Positions 36,308 to 48,120 of a stretch of 64,000 nucleotides of DNA are shown one piece after another. The stretch lies in the NCBI GenBank assembly GCA_037892935.1, contig JAYXKI010000004.1:124001-188000 (forward strand), read 5' to 3'. Below the pieces are notes generated by a model. The model did not search any database, was not told the DNA's origin, and was given only the letters and a program-made list of their open reading frames with translations. The DNA comes from Phlebopus portentosus. Its lineage: Eukaryota > Basidiomycota > Agaricomycetes > Boletales > Boletinellaceae. Both the position numbers and the translations under genes were made by a program. The number at the start of each line of letters is the position of its first letter. Positions within the stretch are counted from its first letter, which is position 1.

Positions 36308-39300
36308 TTATTGCAGCACGCAGCCTTTCTCCTTCTCCCCTCCGGCAGACGGACGCGATTCATGGCGACGTGCTCTCAATCGCCACGCACGTTCGGCAGC
36401 GTGTCGCTCAAGCTCATCGTCCTCGTAATCACCGTATCCTCCGACGCTAGGCGCAGCAAGTACAGACGCACGCCGAGGGTCGTTCGAATCTGCCGCGGAA
36501 ACCGCCATGGAAAACCGACTTGGTGCGTACTGCGTAGCAGCGTCTGCCTCCGTCTCAGTATCGCCGTCATTTACCTGGCCAAGCGGAGTAGCTGCAGCGC
36601 TCCTTTCACCAGGCCCTCGTGAGCGCGACCGATCCAGCGCAGATTGGCTACGTGAATACGTGTACGTAGTGTAGTGAGAATGAGAATGAGACTGCGAATG
36701 TGAGTGTGCCTGAGAATACGAATCATCGGAGAGGTCGATGCTGCCCGTCGTTGTCTCGGCACTACGATGGCTCCCGCGATGTTGCGTCATGTTATCACTC
36801 GACATCGATATAGGACGGGCGTGCGCAGGTTTCATTAGGACAGTAGGACGCGTGGGACGCGCGTTGACTTGGGGCGACACATGCGAAGCGAGAACAGACT
36901 CGTTTGAACCTTCACCTGACGTCTGCGAAATTGAAGTCGTCCGCTTGCGGGGCTTGTCTTGATCGTTCGTTAGCGATGACCGCGAACGGCGGAAGGCACT
37001 GAACATCCTAAAAGCCGTCGGTGGCGCCTCCTCTTGGGCAGGTGTGGCCTGCTTTGAAGACAGTACAGAGTCGGGGAGAGGACTACTAGATGGAGTGAGC
37101 TGTCGGAAGATTTCCAAAGCTTGAGGCGAATCTGGAGATGGAGGATAGTTTGCAATCTGCAAGAGCTGTGCTCGAATGCCACACGTCGGCGGCGCGGACG
37201 GAGCGCAACGAGCGTGAGCGATAAGGGCACATTCTTCACAGACAACAGCATGCTTCTTGACAGCTTGCATACAAACGCGGCAGAGCAGGGCTGAAAAGAT
37301 TGGAATACTTAATTACGGAATAACTTCAAGTTTCAGGAGAATTAACTCACGCTTTCCGAACGCTGTTTTGACAAAGGAATGTTCGCGGATCATGGTCACT
37401 TCACTCTCCGGACTCCTAGGTGTCGCGGGGCCGGTTGATAATCGATTCTTCGGCGGAGAACCCGGCAGACCTGGAGTAGCGGGAGAAGCCGACCTTTCTT
37501 CAGACCTTCGAGGAGGCTCGACTGAAGCACGCGAGTCCGATCGCGGTCCTTCAACATTCACGAAGCGCACCGCATCCGGCGGCCTCTGTAAGTCTTGACT
37601 GACGCGTCGCAAGAACGGGATACTATCTTTGGGACGAAGTACCCTATGAACATCGCAGTGCTCCTTAAGCCACTCATGTTCACTCAGAGCCTCAGCGCTC
37701 GGTCGGTCAGCTGGGTTGCGCTGGAAGCACTGACTCAGGAAATCCTTCAGCAAGGCGGACCAATCTTCAGGAATAGGAGGCATCGGATCATCTACAATGC
37801 GGTACATCACTACAGGAAAAACGTGTCGGTCATGTTTACAGTTTTGAGAGAGATCTCAAGATGTGAAAATTAAACTTACCAGACATGCCGTTCGGAATGT
37901 CGGCGTATGGCGGCCGGCCAGTAAGGAGCTCGATAACTGTGCATCCAAGGGACCAAATGTCACTAGCACGGGACGCGCCCTTGAGCTCAATGACTTCAGG
38001 TGCCACTAAAAAGAGGGTACTTCAGCATCTCACAATCGCTAAAATTGAACAAATCTATGCAACTCACTCCAATTCGGAGTGCCTGTGACATCTGTTTTAT
38101 GGTCGCGGCCAACCTTACGCAAGTTAAGCGACACGCCAAAATCGGAAAGCTTCACGTTTCCGGTCTTCGTGGTCAGGATATTCGCCGCCTTGAGGTCGCA
38201 GTGCACAACGTCGTTGCGGTGCAAATAATCTAGGCCTTCCAAGATCTTGATCACATATGTCGCAACAAGCTTTTCATTCAATTTTCCAAAGGCCTTGAGT
38301 GTCTGCCCCAGAGATCCATTTTCCGCGTATCTAATTAAAAGATCGAAATTAACACGGCCGTTAATTTTAGTTATTATAACGGAAGGAATGGAAGAGAATA
38401 TGAAAATAATAGCAGGGTGCTATCGTATAAAAGTAGAGCCGCACTTACTCGAGCACGATGTTCAGCGTGTCGCTGTCTTTGGACATGCCCTCATATTTAA
38501 CGATGCTTGGATGCGATAGGCTCTTGACCGTCTCCACCTCCCTCATGAGCTGCTTCACGTCCTCCTCCGAAAGGCCCTCCAGTCGGATTCTCTTGACTGC
38601 CACCATCTGTCCATTATTGAGGTTCAAAGCGCGGTACACCGACCCAAACTGTCCACGTCCGATACAATTGCCGAGTTGCTAATGAAATATTAGTCCGATT
38701 CAAGTCAAAGAAAAATCGGCCAATTAGAAACGAGGACTTACGAAGTGCGTAGTTGGCTTCCCTTCGTCTCTTATAATCAGCGTTTTGCGCATAGCACTTC
38801 CATCCATCGAACTGCGAATATCACTCGCGCTGAAATTGCTGCTTGACGCGCCACCGATGCTCACCATGCTCTCGATCCGCGAGCGGTGAGGTTTCGCACC
38901 GAGCTCATCGTACGAATTCGGACGCGGCCGACGGCGAGAGCCTGCATCTACGTCAGACTGGAAGCGTCCCCGAGAATAACGGCTCTGTTGAGCGGCAGAC
39001 GCGGCAGCTGTGGTTGCGGAGATCTCAGCGTTAACTGGGTGTTCGCCAGACACTGCACGCGGGAATGGCACACGCGCGCTGACGGACGCGTCTGGAGAAG
39101 GATTCGGCGAAGCACTGTCACTTCTTGGGACATATACCCCATGACGGTTCGCGGAATTGGTGCGTTTGGGTACGATTCGAGATGAAGACGCGCCTTCAGG
39201 TCCACCGTTTGAATTGTCACGATCCCGGATGAATGGCGGCTCTTTGGGACGGAGCACTGGAGCATCGATACTATGTCGCGGACGATGCAGAGGACGACGC

Positions 39301-42300
39301 TGAGGGATCTGCGGAAGAGACTCTGCACTATCATTACCTTCCGCATTCTTTAGCAGGTGCGAAGCAAGTCGCGGAGGTGACGCGGCAAGCGGACTGGAAG
39401 ACAGTACGCGCTCAGCCTCGGCTCGGTGGAACGCGATCCCAGAGCCTGAACCGGGACTGGAACGCGGAGGGGACCCGGATTTGAAGGCCTGAACGAAATC
39501 GTCCGGCCACTTTCCCTTTCCGAGCTGAATTGCCTGCGGTCGGCGCTTCGGCTCCGGAGCCGCTTCCCCACTTGAACCACCCGCCCCACCGGCTGCTGCT
39601 GTGCCGTCTTCCGCCTCTTCCGCGACGCGACTCAGGTCAATAATCGCAGCTTCACTCGGTCGCCGGTCACGCAGCTGTGGCTTCTTTAAGAGCGAGGACG
39701 AAACAACAAATCCAGATGATTGCGCGCTATTAGAAGAGATCTCATCCCAAAGTGACACGGACGCGGACGCTTCCGAAGCGGATCCCCGCACACTAACATC
39801 TGCACGATAATTTTCAGAAGGCGCTACGGATGTCGCGACTGTTGTTGCAGTTCTTATTGTACCGAACTGCGTGGAAGCGCGTTCACCGCCTGTAGAATCC
39901 CTTGGGCGACTAGCTGCGAGCAGCGATGAAGGTGCAGTGCTCTGCGTTGTCTGTGTTGTCTCACTCGCCAGAGATACACGCCCAGGAATCGGGGGCACAG
40001 GTGGTATTGCGGATGGTTTCGGAGGTACAGCAGGCGCTATGGAAAGCGTACTGTGCGTCTTGTGATGACTTGCAGCATCATAGAACTTCTCGTTCGCATC
40101 TTCCTCGACATCCGAATCAGACCCAGAATCAGTCGCGAGTGCCGACTCATCTTCAAGCTTTCCCTTCAACGGCAACCTGCTTCTCGCCGATTGAATTTCT
40201 GTATTTGCCGACGCGCCAGAACCGGATCTTGAACCATCTCCTTCCTTTTGTCGTTCCTTGCTCTTGTTGCTCTTTGACCGCTTCCCGGACGTGCTCCCTG
40301 CTTTACTTGAATTCGCGGGATCGGGGGAGACAGTGCCAGAACCAGTGTCTTCACCAGCAACAGTCGAAAGGGCAGGACTAGGGGGACTCCAGCGCTTTAC
40401 CTTCCTTCTCAAACCAGGACTTGAACTAAGCGCGGGCGGAGATGCAGAGCGCTGCAACGTCGAGAGGTTTGGAGTCGACGATGATGCGCCCTTTGCACGA
40501 GTACCATATGGACTATTCGTGGGCCGCTTTTCTTCCCTTGCTTGACCACCACCCAGCAGAATTTTTCGAGCGACTCGCTCAGCTGCCGCATCCTCGCCAG
40601 CGCGAGCTACGACGGCCACAATCGCACGTGCGACACGGAATAGCGCGTCCGGTGTAGACTTGATGAGGTCATCTCTCTCGAACAACTCGGATGCAGGGAT
40701 ACCGAACGGCCCTGCGGCTGCAGCGAGAAATTTAGTCGCGTTTGAAGACGACTTGAAACCGTCTTCATAGGGATCAACACGAGGAATCGTGCCTGGCCGC
40801 AGCTTGTTCGCAAGTCTATATACACAAATGTAAAATCAGTTGGGGAATACGGGGAGTCATGTGCAGTACGTACTGGCAAAGGACATAGCCATCTCGGACT
40901 GCCTCAGCAAACACGCGCCTCTCGCGCTCTTCACCTGCAGGATTCACACTCCCTACGACCGCGCCAGCGCCGACAAGACTAACTGCACTCCCGCCGTATG
41001 GCCCGCCGAGCCTAACGCGTTCGGCGCGTGCAAGTAATCTGAGACGCGCCTCGCATTCATCCCAAATTTCCGGCGTCCATGCTTCCTGTGCGAGCGTAGG
41101 TGCAGATGTACTGCTTGGAAACAGCGCTTGTAACGGTGTCGTCGGCTGCGAAGAGGAGGAAGGTGACGAAGACGAACGAGGAAGCGCTCGTGGTCGAGGA
41201 CCATCGAGTTCACGCAAGAGAAGAGACGCAGCATGTCGAATGACGTCCCTGTGTCCTGCAGGCAATGGCGGAGCAGGCGACGTCGCTCGTCGAACGACTC
41301 CGGCTCCGGCTCCCGATTGGGACGGCGATCGCGAGCGGTCCGCTTCAGCACGTGAAAGCACGAGGGACGACGCGCTCGCGGACGCGCGTGAGCGCGTTTG
41401 TGCCTGTTGCTGTTGCTGTTGCTGCTGCTTTTCCCTCTCACGCTCGAGCGATTGTGCACGCGTCGACTCGGCGCGAGAGCGCGAGCTGCTCGTCGGTGCC
41501 GCATGCGAAGGTGATCCCGTCGGCGTCGTGCGTCCCGTCCCATTCCCATTAGTGACAGTCGTCACACTTCCTACAGAAGGTCGTCTTCGCTCTGGTCTCT
41601 CTGGAGGCTTTTCTTTCTCAGCAACGCTTGACGATGATGACAGCGAAGATGGTTCCATCGGCAGACTTGTCGTACTCGCACTACGTATCCCCGATCCGCC
41701 TGGCTGCGACATGGCGGTCCGGAGCCGCAGTCTGCTCGCGGCATTCACACCTGCGCTCGGACTGAGCGGCGGTCGCGAAGGTCGTGGGGGTATAGGAGAA
41801 GCATTCCGTGGCGTTTGACTCTGAGAAGCAAGGGACGTCGGCGTGGTCGGCGAAGGAGGAATGGACCGTGTAGGAATAGGGTTCGTGACTGAGCGACTGA
41901 GTGTATGCGGTGAGGACGAAGTGCTAGAACTCGTTCCGGCTGAATGAGAGGTGGACTGGATAGGAGCAGGGCGGGGCCGCGTGCGAGGAGCGAGTGGTGG
42001 TGCGGGTGAGGGGACCGGTGCTATTCCTGGAGATGGTGTGGTGTTCGGAGTCGAAGTAGCACCATTCGATAACGTGGGAGAAGCAGAGGACGAAGGCGAG
42101 GAAAGCGAAGGTGAAGAAGGTGATGTCAGCTTGATGCGGGAGCGCGATTCGGTCGGAGATATGCGTGGAGGTGGTGATGGCGAGGGCGGCGTGCGTTTAT
42201 GCGGCGGCGGGGGAGGAGGAAGGGGCGATGACGCACGCACTGTTCCTTTTTCTTCTTCTCGGTCGCGATCTCGGTCACGCCGCGTGGTCGAGGTTGACGT

Positions 42301-43269
42301 TGTTGAGGTGGAAACGTCGAGGGCTGATGTGGAAGCTGACGGATGCGAGGTGAGCGAGGGAGCGAGGAAGGACCACTTCTTGGAGCGCGTGCGTGTCGTT
42401 GTCGGATCCTCCTTTTCTTTCTTGTCCCTGTCTCTGTCTCTATCTTTAACCGACTTGTCGCGTTCCTTGCGCAGCTTCGTCGGGCCTGATATTGAGATTG
42501 ACAGAGGCGGGGAGGACGAGTGCGAGGAAGTAGTAGTAGCAGTAACAGGCGCACCGGCGGAAGTGATGACTTCTGGTCGAGTAGCCTCTCGACTCGAAAG
42601 TCTTCGTAAACCGACCTTGCTCTCGAGTTTGCGAAGTCCACCACTGAAGCGCGATGTATGCGAGGTCGATGTGCGGTCACTTGCAACAGTAACAGGAGCG
42701 GCGAGTTTCTCCCTCTCCCTCTCCTCCGAGACGCGCCGTCGCTCGCGTTCGCGTTCGCGTTCCCGTTCCCGATCGCGACTACGCTCGATACCGACAAAGT
42801 CGACCGAGGCACGGTGCTTGCCCTTTTGTGAAGGTGCAGGGGGTGGCATTGGCAAAGAGGCTGCAGCAGCTGCCCCCGCCTTGTGCGGCTGTGCTGAAAG
42901 TGGAGCTGTAGGAGAGTAGTGTGTATTAGTAGTAGTTGAATCGCTGGCAGAAGGTTTTTGGTGGGGGATGCGCGAAGCCGGGTTTGGTGATGATGCCGAC
43001 AAAGCCGGTGGTTGCTGTGGATGAGAGGAATGGGGCTGCTGCTCCCTGCGGGATCTGGCACCGGCAGCAGCGGCGGCTCGGAGTGTGTGTTCGAGGGAGG
43101 TACGGAGGCGGCGGAACGTCTTTTTCTGAGCGTTTGTGGATTGCTCAGCGTCAGGAGCGATAGGTGAGCTCGGGCCGGCGCCAGGAGAGGAAGAAGAAGA
43201 GGAGGAGGAAGGAGGAAGAGAATGAGATAGAGAGATGGATACATGAACAGGCGGCGGGGAGACAGCCAT
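36308..43269 (-). CDS. SIN-pathway kinase (SepH/Cdc7/Cdc15 type) with N-terminal CH-like domain
   Basis: About 2,180 residues in roughly seven exons. A long Ser/Pro/Arg-rich disordered region with Arg-Glu/Arg-Asp and poly-Gln tracts comes first. A calponin-homology-like domain follows, split by the intron 40816-40873: [51 protein letters not shown]. After a linker of about 620 residues comes the kinase: loop [10 protein letters not shown], Lys in VAVKRI, catalytic [31 protein letters not shown]. This matches the SepH/Cdc7 STE-type kinases that trigger septation and cytokinesis from the spindle pole body. A C-terminal Cys/His motif ([18 protein letters not shown]) looks like a zinc-binding C1-like finger. 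Exon 2 (38742-40815) is one open frame carrying the end of the CH domain and leading directly into the kinase exon, supporting a single gene. Confidence 0.85.
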
Positions 43270-45223
43270 AGAGATCCTTTCCTTAGCTTCGTCTTAGCTG
43301 GCAGTACTGGTATGGTATGATGATGACGATGGTAATAGTAGTGGCAGTCAAGATCACATCTAACAAGCATATCCTGTCCATCCACAGTGACGGAAAGAAA
43401 ATGCACACAGAGGAAGTGGAAGAGGAAGAGCGTGAGGGCAGGGAAGAGCGAGGCAGGGGGCGCGATATGACACGCGTCAATTCAACGATGCGATGTGTTT
43501 TTATTTCAACAGCAAAGGCGAAGGAAGGGAACGAACAACATGACATGATCCTGTGTTTGTCTTTGTTTCCCATCGTCCTCGTCCTCCCATCACCGGCGGC
43601 GTCCCCGGTCCACGTTCCACGTTCCACGTCCACGACGCATGCACATGCACATGTACATGTATGTACTCGCAATGCGTGGCACATCATGTAGCTAGTCTTT
43701 ATTCGCTACAACTGGACTGTTCTGCCCTGGTACTATGCGTACTTAGTTTCATCTATTGTACCTTACTATTGGCTGCTTGCTCATACCCAGATGCCCGACT
43801 CCACCGCCGCCCTCCCCGTGCCCGTGCCCTTGTCCTGTTCCTGCGCCGCTCTAGTTATGTCTTCGCGAAGACCACCCGGCTCTCTGGGGGTCTCCTGTAT
43901 CTAACCTACCTACCGCGGGGTTGTACCATATGTTTCCCTAACCCATTCCCATACCCTCTGACAAATTCGGAAAGCATTCGGAAGTTAGAAGCCATAAGCC
44001 TCGCATCTCCCGTGTCCCATCCCATCCATTTGGGTCTCACTCATTGACTTATCCCCACGGTCTCTTCTTCCTTCATCTTTGCCGTTCGTTCTGTCTATGT
44101 TTGGTTCGTAGACACTCTCTCCTGACGCTATCCCGTATGTGGTCACTCATCCCGGCACTTTGCGTGTATATTTGGTAACAGAGGCGCTCAGGCAACCCGC
44201 CCGCGCGCGTGTGTTATCTGCTTTGGTCTGCTATGTGGAATGCGCGTGACGGCAAATCCCTCTTAACTCGGAGAGATCCAGATCCCCTCGCGCATATGAT
44301 CGGAATGACGCATCGCGTCTATCGCATCGGCCCATTGCCGATATCCTCATTCAATTCCGATGGGCTCGTTGCCATTGGAGATCACGGCATCGCCTTTGAA
44401 CTTTGAACGATATTGGATTGGAGCAACCTCATTACTTATTCTCCGTTGGCCCATTCCCATATTCAGTTTTCTTCCCTCAAGAAGCGTCCGCGTATGCCGA
44501 CCTCCTTCTTTCCTGCCTACTCTTATTCTTATTTGCCTACCGGGGACAACTAACCTAACCTTCCTCTCTTCCAGAAGAATCTCATTCAGCCCACGTGTAT
44601 CGGGACGTATATTCACTGATCATGACACCGACTGACAAGCAAGTCGTATCTCTGATCTGACGTTCGTGCTGAGTCATTTGTTCACAACTCCCGTCTTTAT
44701 GCGCGGATCGGACGGAACTGATGGGACTTTGATAACGGTGGAAAGACGAAGAACGAAGGACGAAAGTCTCGAAATACTCGTGTCTCCTGTGAACAGAATC
44801 AGGGATCACACTTTCCCCCGTCCCGGAATGACTAGCCGATAACTCATCTCAACTCGTCTTCTTATCAAATAATAATTGTGTCTCGCCGAGTACCAGTCGA
44901 TGTACGGCTCCACGACACGACAGTGACGGCGCAGATCGTGCCGGACATCTCACCCTTCCTCAATTTCACTCAGGCTAAGGACCAGTGCGACGTGCACTCC
45001 GCTGCAACTTATCATATCCTAGAACAAGGACGCACGCGTTTTCTGTTTCTTTTCTTTTTCCTTCCTGCTTTCCGTTTTTCCGTTTGTCTTCTACAGGACG
45101 AGCTTCCATTTTCATCTGTCCAATATAATACAGTAACGGACAGTGACTCCATGAGGGCATATGTCTTCTAAAAAAGAAGGACAGAAGGAACATGCTGACT
45201 CGATACTCCTGAAAGTGGTATGA

Positions 45224-45806
45224 AATACTCTCTACATGGCGACGGACTTGCTTCTCCTGGACTGGACCTGGAACATCCACGGACCGTCCAATCTTTCTCG
45301 ACCTTCCTCCGTGGAGAATTTGAAATTCCAGGCCGAAGCTGACAATTCCGTGCCGGAATTCTAGAAGACATATATGATATTGATGTGAGTAAGTACTGTA
45401 TGTGTTGCGGTAGCTGAGTTTCTCACTCGACGGTGATTATATATTGTACATCCTTTTCAGAGAACACTAGCATTCAACAGATACATAATCGTTGGCTTTA
45501 TGGTGACAGACTTGCTTCTCCTGGATATACAGTGCAAGAGAACTCATTTACGTTCAGCCTTTCTCCGAGGAGAACTTGAAGTTCTCGGCCAACGCTAATT
45601 CTTAAGTTTATATACATGTACATATACATAATCGTTTGTTCTACATGGTGACAGACTTGCTTCTCCTGAACATACGGTACTGTGCTGTAACAGATTCCAG
45701 TTTCCGTCAGACCGTTCTCCGAGGAGAATTTGCCCAACGCCCGACTCTGTGCAATTCTATCCAGAAGACAGGTAAAGACACACTGATATTGATGTGAGTA
45801 TGTATT
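45224..45806. repeat. Three degenerate copies of a 125-180 bp repeat
   Basis: Copies lie at about 45224-45397, 45482-45606 and 45626-45806 in the same orientation. Each begins with an ATGGTGACAGACTTGCTTCTCCTG-like block (GCGACGGA in copy 1), and each contains a CTCCGAGGAGAA-like block about 60 bp later (CTCCGTGGAGAA in copy 1). Copies 1 and 3 also share AGAAGACA and, beyond it, TGATATTGATGTGAGTA. Copies 2 and 3 share ATACATAATCGTT just upstream. An 11-bp inverted repeat, TATGTCTTCTA (45160-45170) and TAGAAGACATA (45362-45372), brackets copy 1. The copies do not share one open frame, so protein coding is unlikely. They may be a tandemly amplified non-autonomous element. Confidence 0.7.
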
Positions 45807-46443
45807 CTGATGATACTCAGGCTTCGTTTCAAGCCGGGATAATCCGTCCTTGTAAGTAAGTAAATAACACGAGTGCAGCAAATCGTAGAAATGATTAGAA
45901 CGCGCGGTAATGAAGGGAGAAGAAATAGGAAGGACATATGCATAATACGTCAAGAAAGAAGTACAATCATAATCACAATCACAATATTAATCACATCAAT
46001 ACGATGCCGAGCTAAAAATCACTGTATCCGGGAACTATCAGGAGTCGTTCTTCGCCACGGCCACATCGTAACGTCTAGCATGCCACGTGTAATATCGTGG
46101 CGTCCACGAGTGTCGTTGACTACAAGTAAACAAACAATCCAAGGGCGTAAACAACGCATTGGTACTACCGATAGTGATGGTAGTGAAAACTGTGCTTTCG
46201 TGAAGAGAATGCACACTAGTACTGTCATCGTCGACAGCCGAGCGGGAAGGTCAGCCTAGGTCGAATGAACAGGCAAGATGATTGAGTCAATAGGCACATA
46301 CATCTGCTCGAGTGCTCGAGTGGAATCGCACATCACCGAACTTTGCCGCCACAACAACGCGCTCAATCGTTGTTCTTCTTTCCTTCTTGTCTTCTTGTCT
46401 TCTCTTGGAGCCTCGAGTCTGTTCTTCCAAGCAACCGCGTGTG

Positions 46444-46555
46444 TTGATGTACTTGATGTACTTGATGTATAACATGTATCTATGTATGAATTAATTTGAG
46501 GCTGTGTTTGCAAATACATACATACATACATACACACATGTACATATGTACATAT
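46444..46555. repeat. Short tandem repeats and CATA microsatellite
   Basis: A TTGATGTAC-like unit is repeated about three times at 46444-46470, and CATA units repeat at about 46517-46540, running into ACATGTACATATGTACATAT. These are simple sequence repeats in non-coding DNA. Confidence 0.6.
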
Positions 46556-48120
46556 CTGGATGATCGATATCAATACAATGACTCGGACTGACTCCCGTAG
46601 ATGACATTGGGTGAGATGCTTGTGAGTCAGTCGAATGATGGACGAAGGACATATCTATCTATCACTGCGGACATTCGACATGCCGTGCGTCGGACACCTT
46701 CCGTCAAATTCGACGGTGCTTTCCCCGTTGCATTCGATTTCCCACAAATTGAAATATTTATTGTGTGTGCTGCTGCTGCGGTTTTGCACTGCGTCGGCAA
46801 TAGAGCGTAGACTCGGGACGGAAGAAGCCTCAAGCTCAAGCTTGGTGCGTCTTCAAGGTTTGTTCGACCCCTCTTCCTTTCGCCGAGTCCGAGTCTATAA
46901 ATGTTGTTTCTGGTAGCCAATGCTGATGAGGCTTGAGTGCTGCGGATCGTCACTCATCTCGGACTTACCATTATCACTACGAGTGCACGCATCAAATCTT
47001 GTCCATTCACGAAATCATTCACGAAGAATGAGCAAACCGTGTAAGGGAGAAGAAGATCGGGATAATCCGATCCGAACTCTTTCTGGGCCTTTGTTGTTCC
47101 CATTCTCGCCGACAACGCCGCACTGAAGTCGCAAAGGCAAAGGCAAAAAGGACGAAGTGAGGACAAAGATACCTTCCAGTATCATGGCGTCATTCGCAGT
47201 ATTCCGCCGCATAATGCTAAAGTTCGACAAGAATAGAGGTGCTCCGAAGACAATAGCGGCCCTGCGTTGTGGGAAATTTGAATAAATGCTAAGAATAGGC
47301 TTGGGACGGCTTCTCCCTCCGTCTTGGCTTTGAATCTTCGACCCCGGCATGGACTTTATTTCTCATACCGCCAGGAAGGAATCAAAATATATACCTAATG
47401 GCACTGCCTTTTCCCGTTTACACTGGTTTGCACAGCAGTGAGCGGATCTGGGGTTCTAGAGCTGAGTAGTATTTGTTCGGAGACGGGGATGGACATACGT
47501 GTAGATCGATTTTAGTTGAAATTCCCATGTCCCGTGTCCTATGTATGCGTCTTGATTCAATAATACTTTTGATAGCCCTGCGCCGACCGTTCTTGTTTGC
47601 GCCCTGCCCTGTGCTTCTCGGAATACGTGTCGGGAGAACTCGATCGCCAAGTTAACCCGCACCGATTGCAAAGAGCCACGTTAACTGATAGCGGACAGCT
47701 CTGGTCCTGGCGTTATCTCGTACTCTGTTTAATTAATATATACTGGCGCGGAGAACTTGAAACAGTAGAAATGCGAGTTGCCCGATTAATCTGAGTTCGA
47801 TTCGACGGTCCAAACGGACTATCGCGATCAGGGGAAGTTGGATAGCAAGAAGCAGATCAGGGAAGAGACTGAGATCGGTAGCACATAGGGGCGCCGAGTT
47901 GTCTGCCTGAGGACCTTCCAAAAGTCCTTCGCACGTATGCATCCACATTCTCAGCTTTCCAAGAAGCATAAGTGTCCAAGTGCTCGTCTTCTTCGTTGTA
48001 TCGTCGTATACATACGAGGCTGAATACACCAACAGAATCCGATCAGGCAACCCACAGGTAGCGCAAAGGTTCGGCATCAGGCATTGTGTGCTTCGGCGAA
48101 CACATTTGGACTCGTGGCGT

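Larger units (their letters stand above)
43270..48120. other. About 4.9-kb gene-free interval
   Basis: The first part should contain the promoter of the large kinase gene. The rest shows low-complexity open stretches only. It holds a degenerate repeat family (45224-45806, listed separately), an alternating CACATG/TACATG run at about 43630-43665, three copies of a TTGATGTAC-like unit at about 46444-46470, and a CATA-type microsatellite at about 46517-46540. The open stretch at 47733-48233 on the minus strand overlaps the end of the tentative membrane-protein gene and has no recognised motif. Confidence 0.5.

Noticed and set aside
41240..41818. Plus-strand open frame of 192 codons
   Set aside because: Same reason: antisense of the low-complexity first exon of the kinase, including a Cys run that is simply the complement of the Gln run.
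41951..42919. Plus-strand open frame of 322 codons opposite the kinase N-terminus
   Set aside because: Composition is the mirror of Ser/Pro/Arg codons on the minus strand, with Gly/Val/Glu-rich low complexity, no domain and no splice context; it is a shadow of the coding strand.
43317..43691. Overlapping open frames on both strands upstream of the kinase
   Set aside because: Low-complexity Glu/Arg or Ser/Thr/His strings from repeats such as CACATG; no coding signature.
45482..45953. Minus-strand open frame containing VQEKQVCHHVE-like strings in the repeat copies
   Set aside because: The string arises from the DNA repeat; copy 2 reads in a different frame and the surroundings are low complexity, so a protein repeat is not supported.
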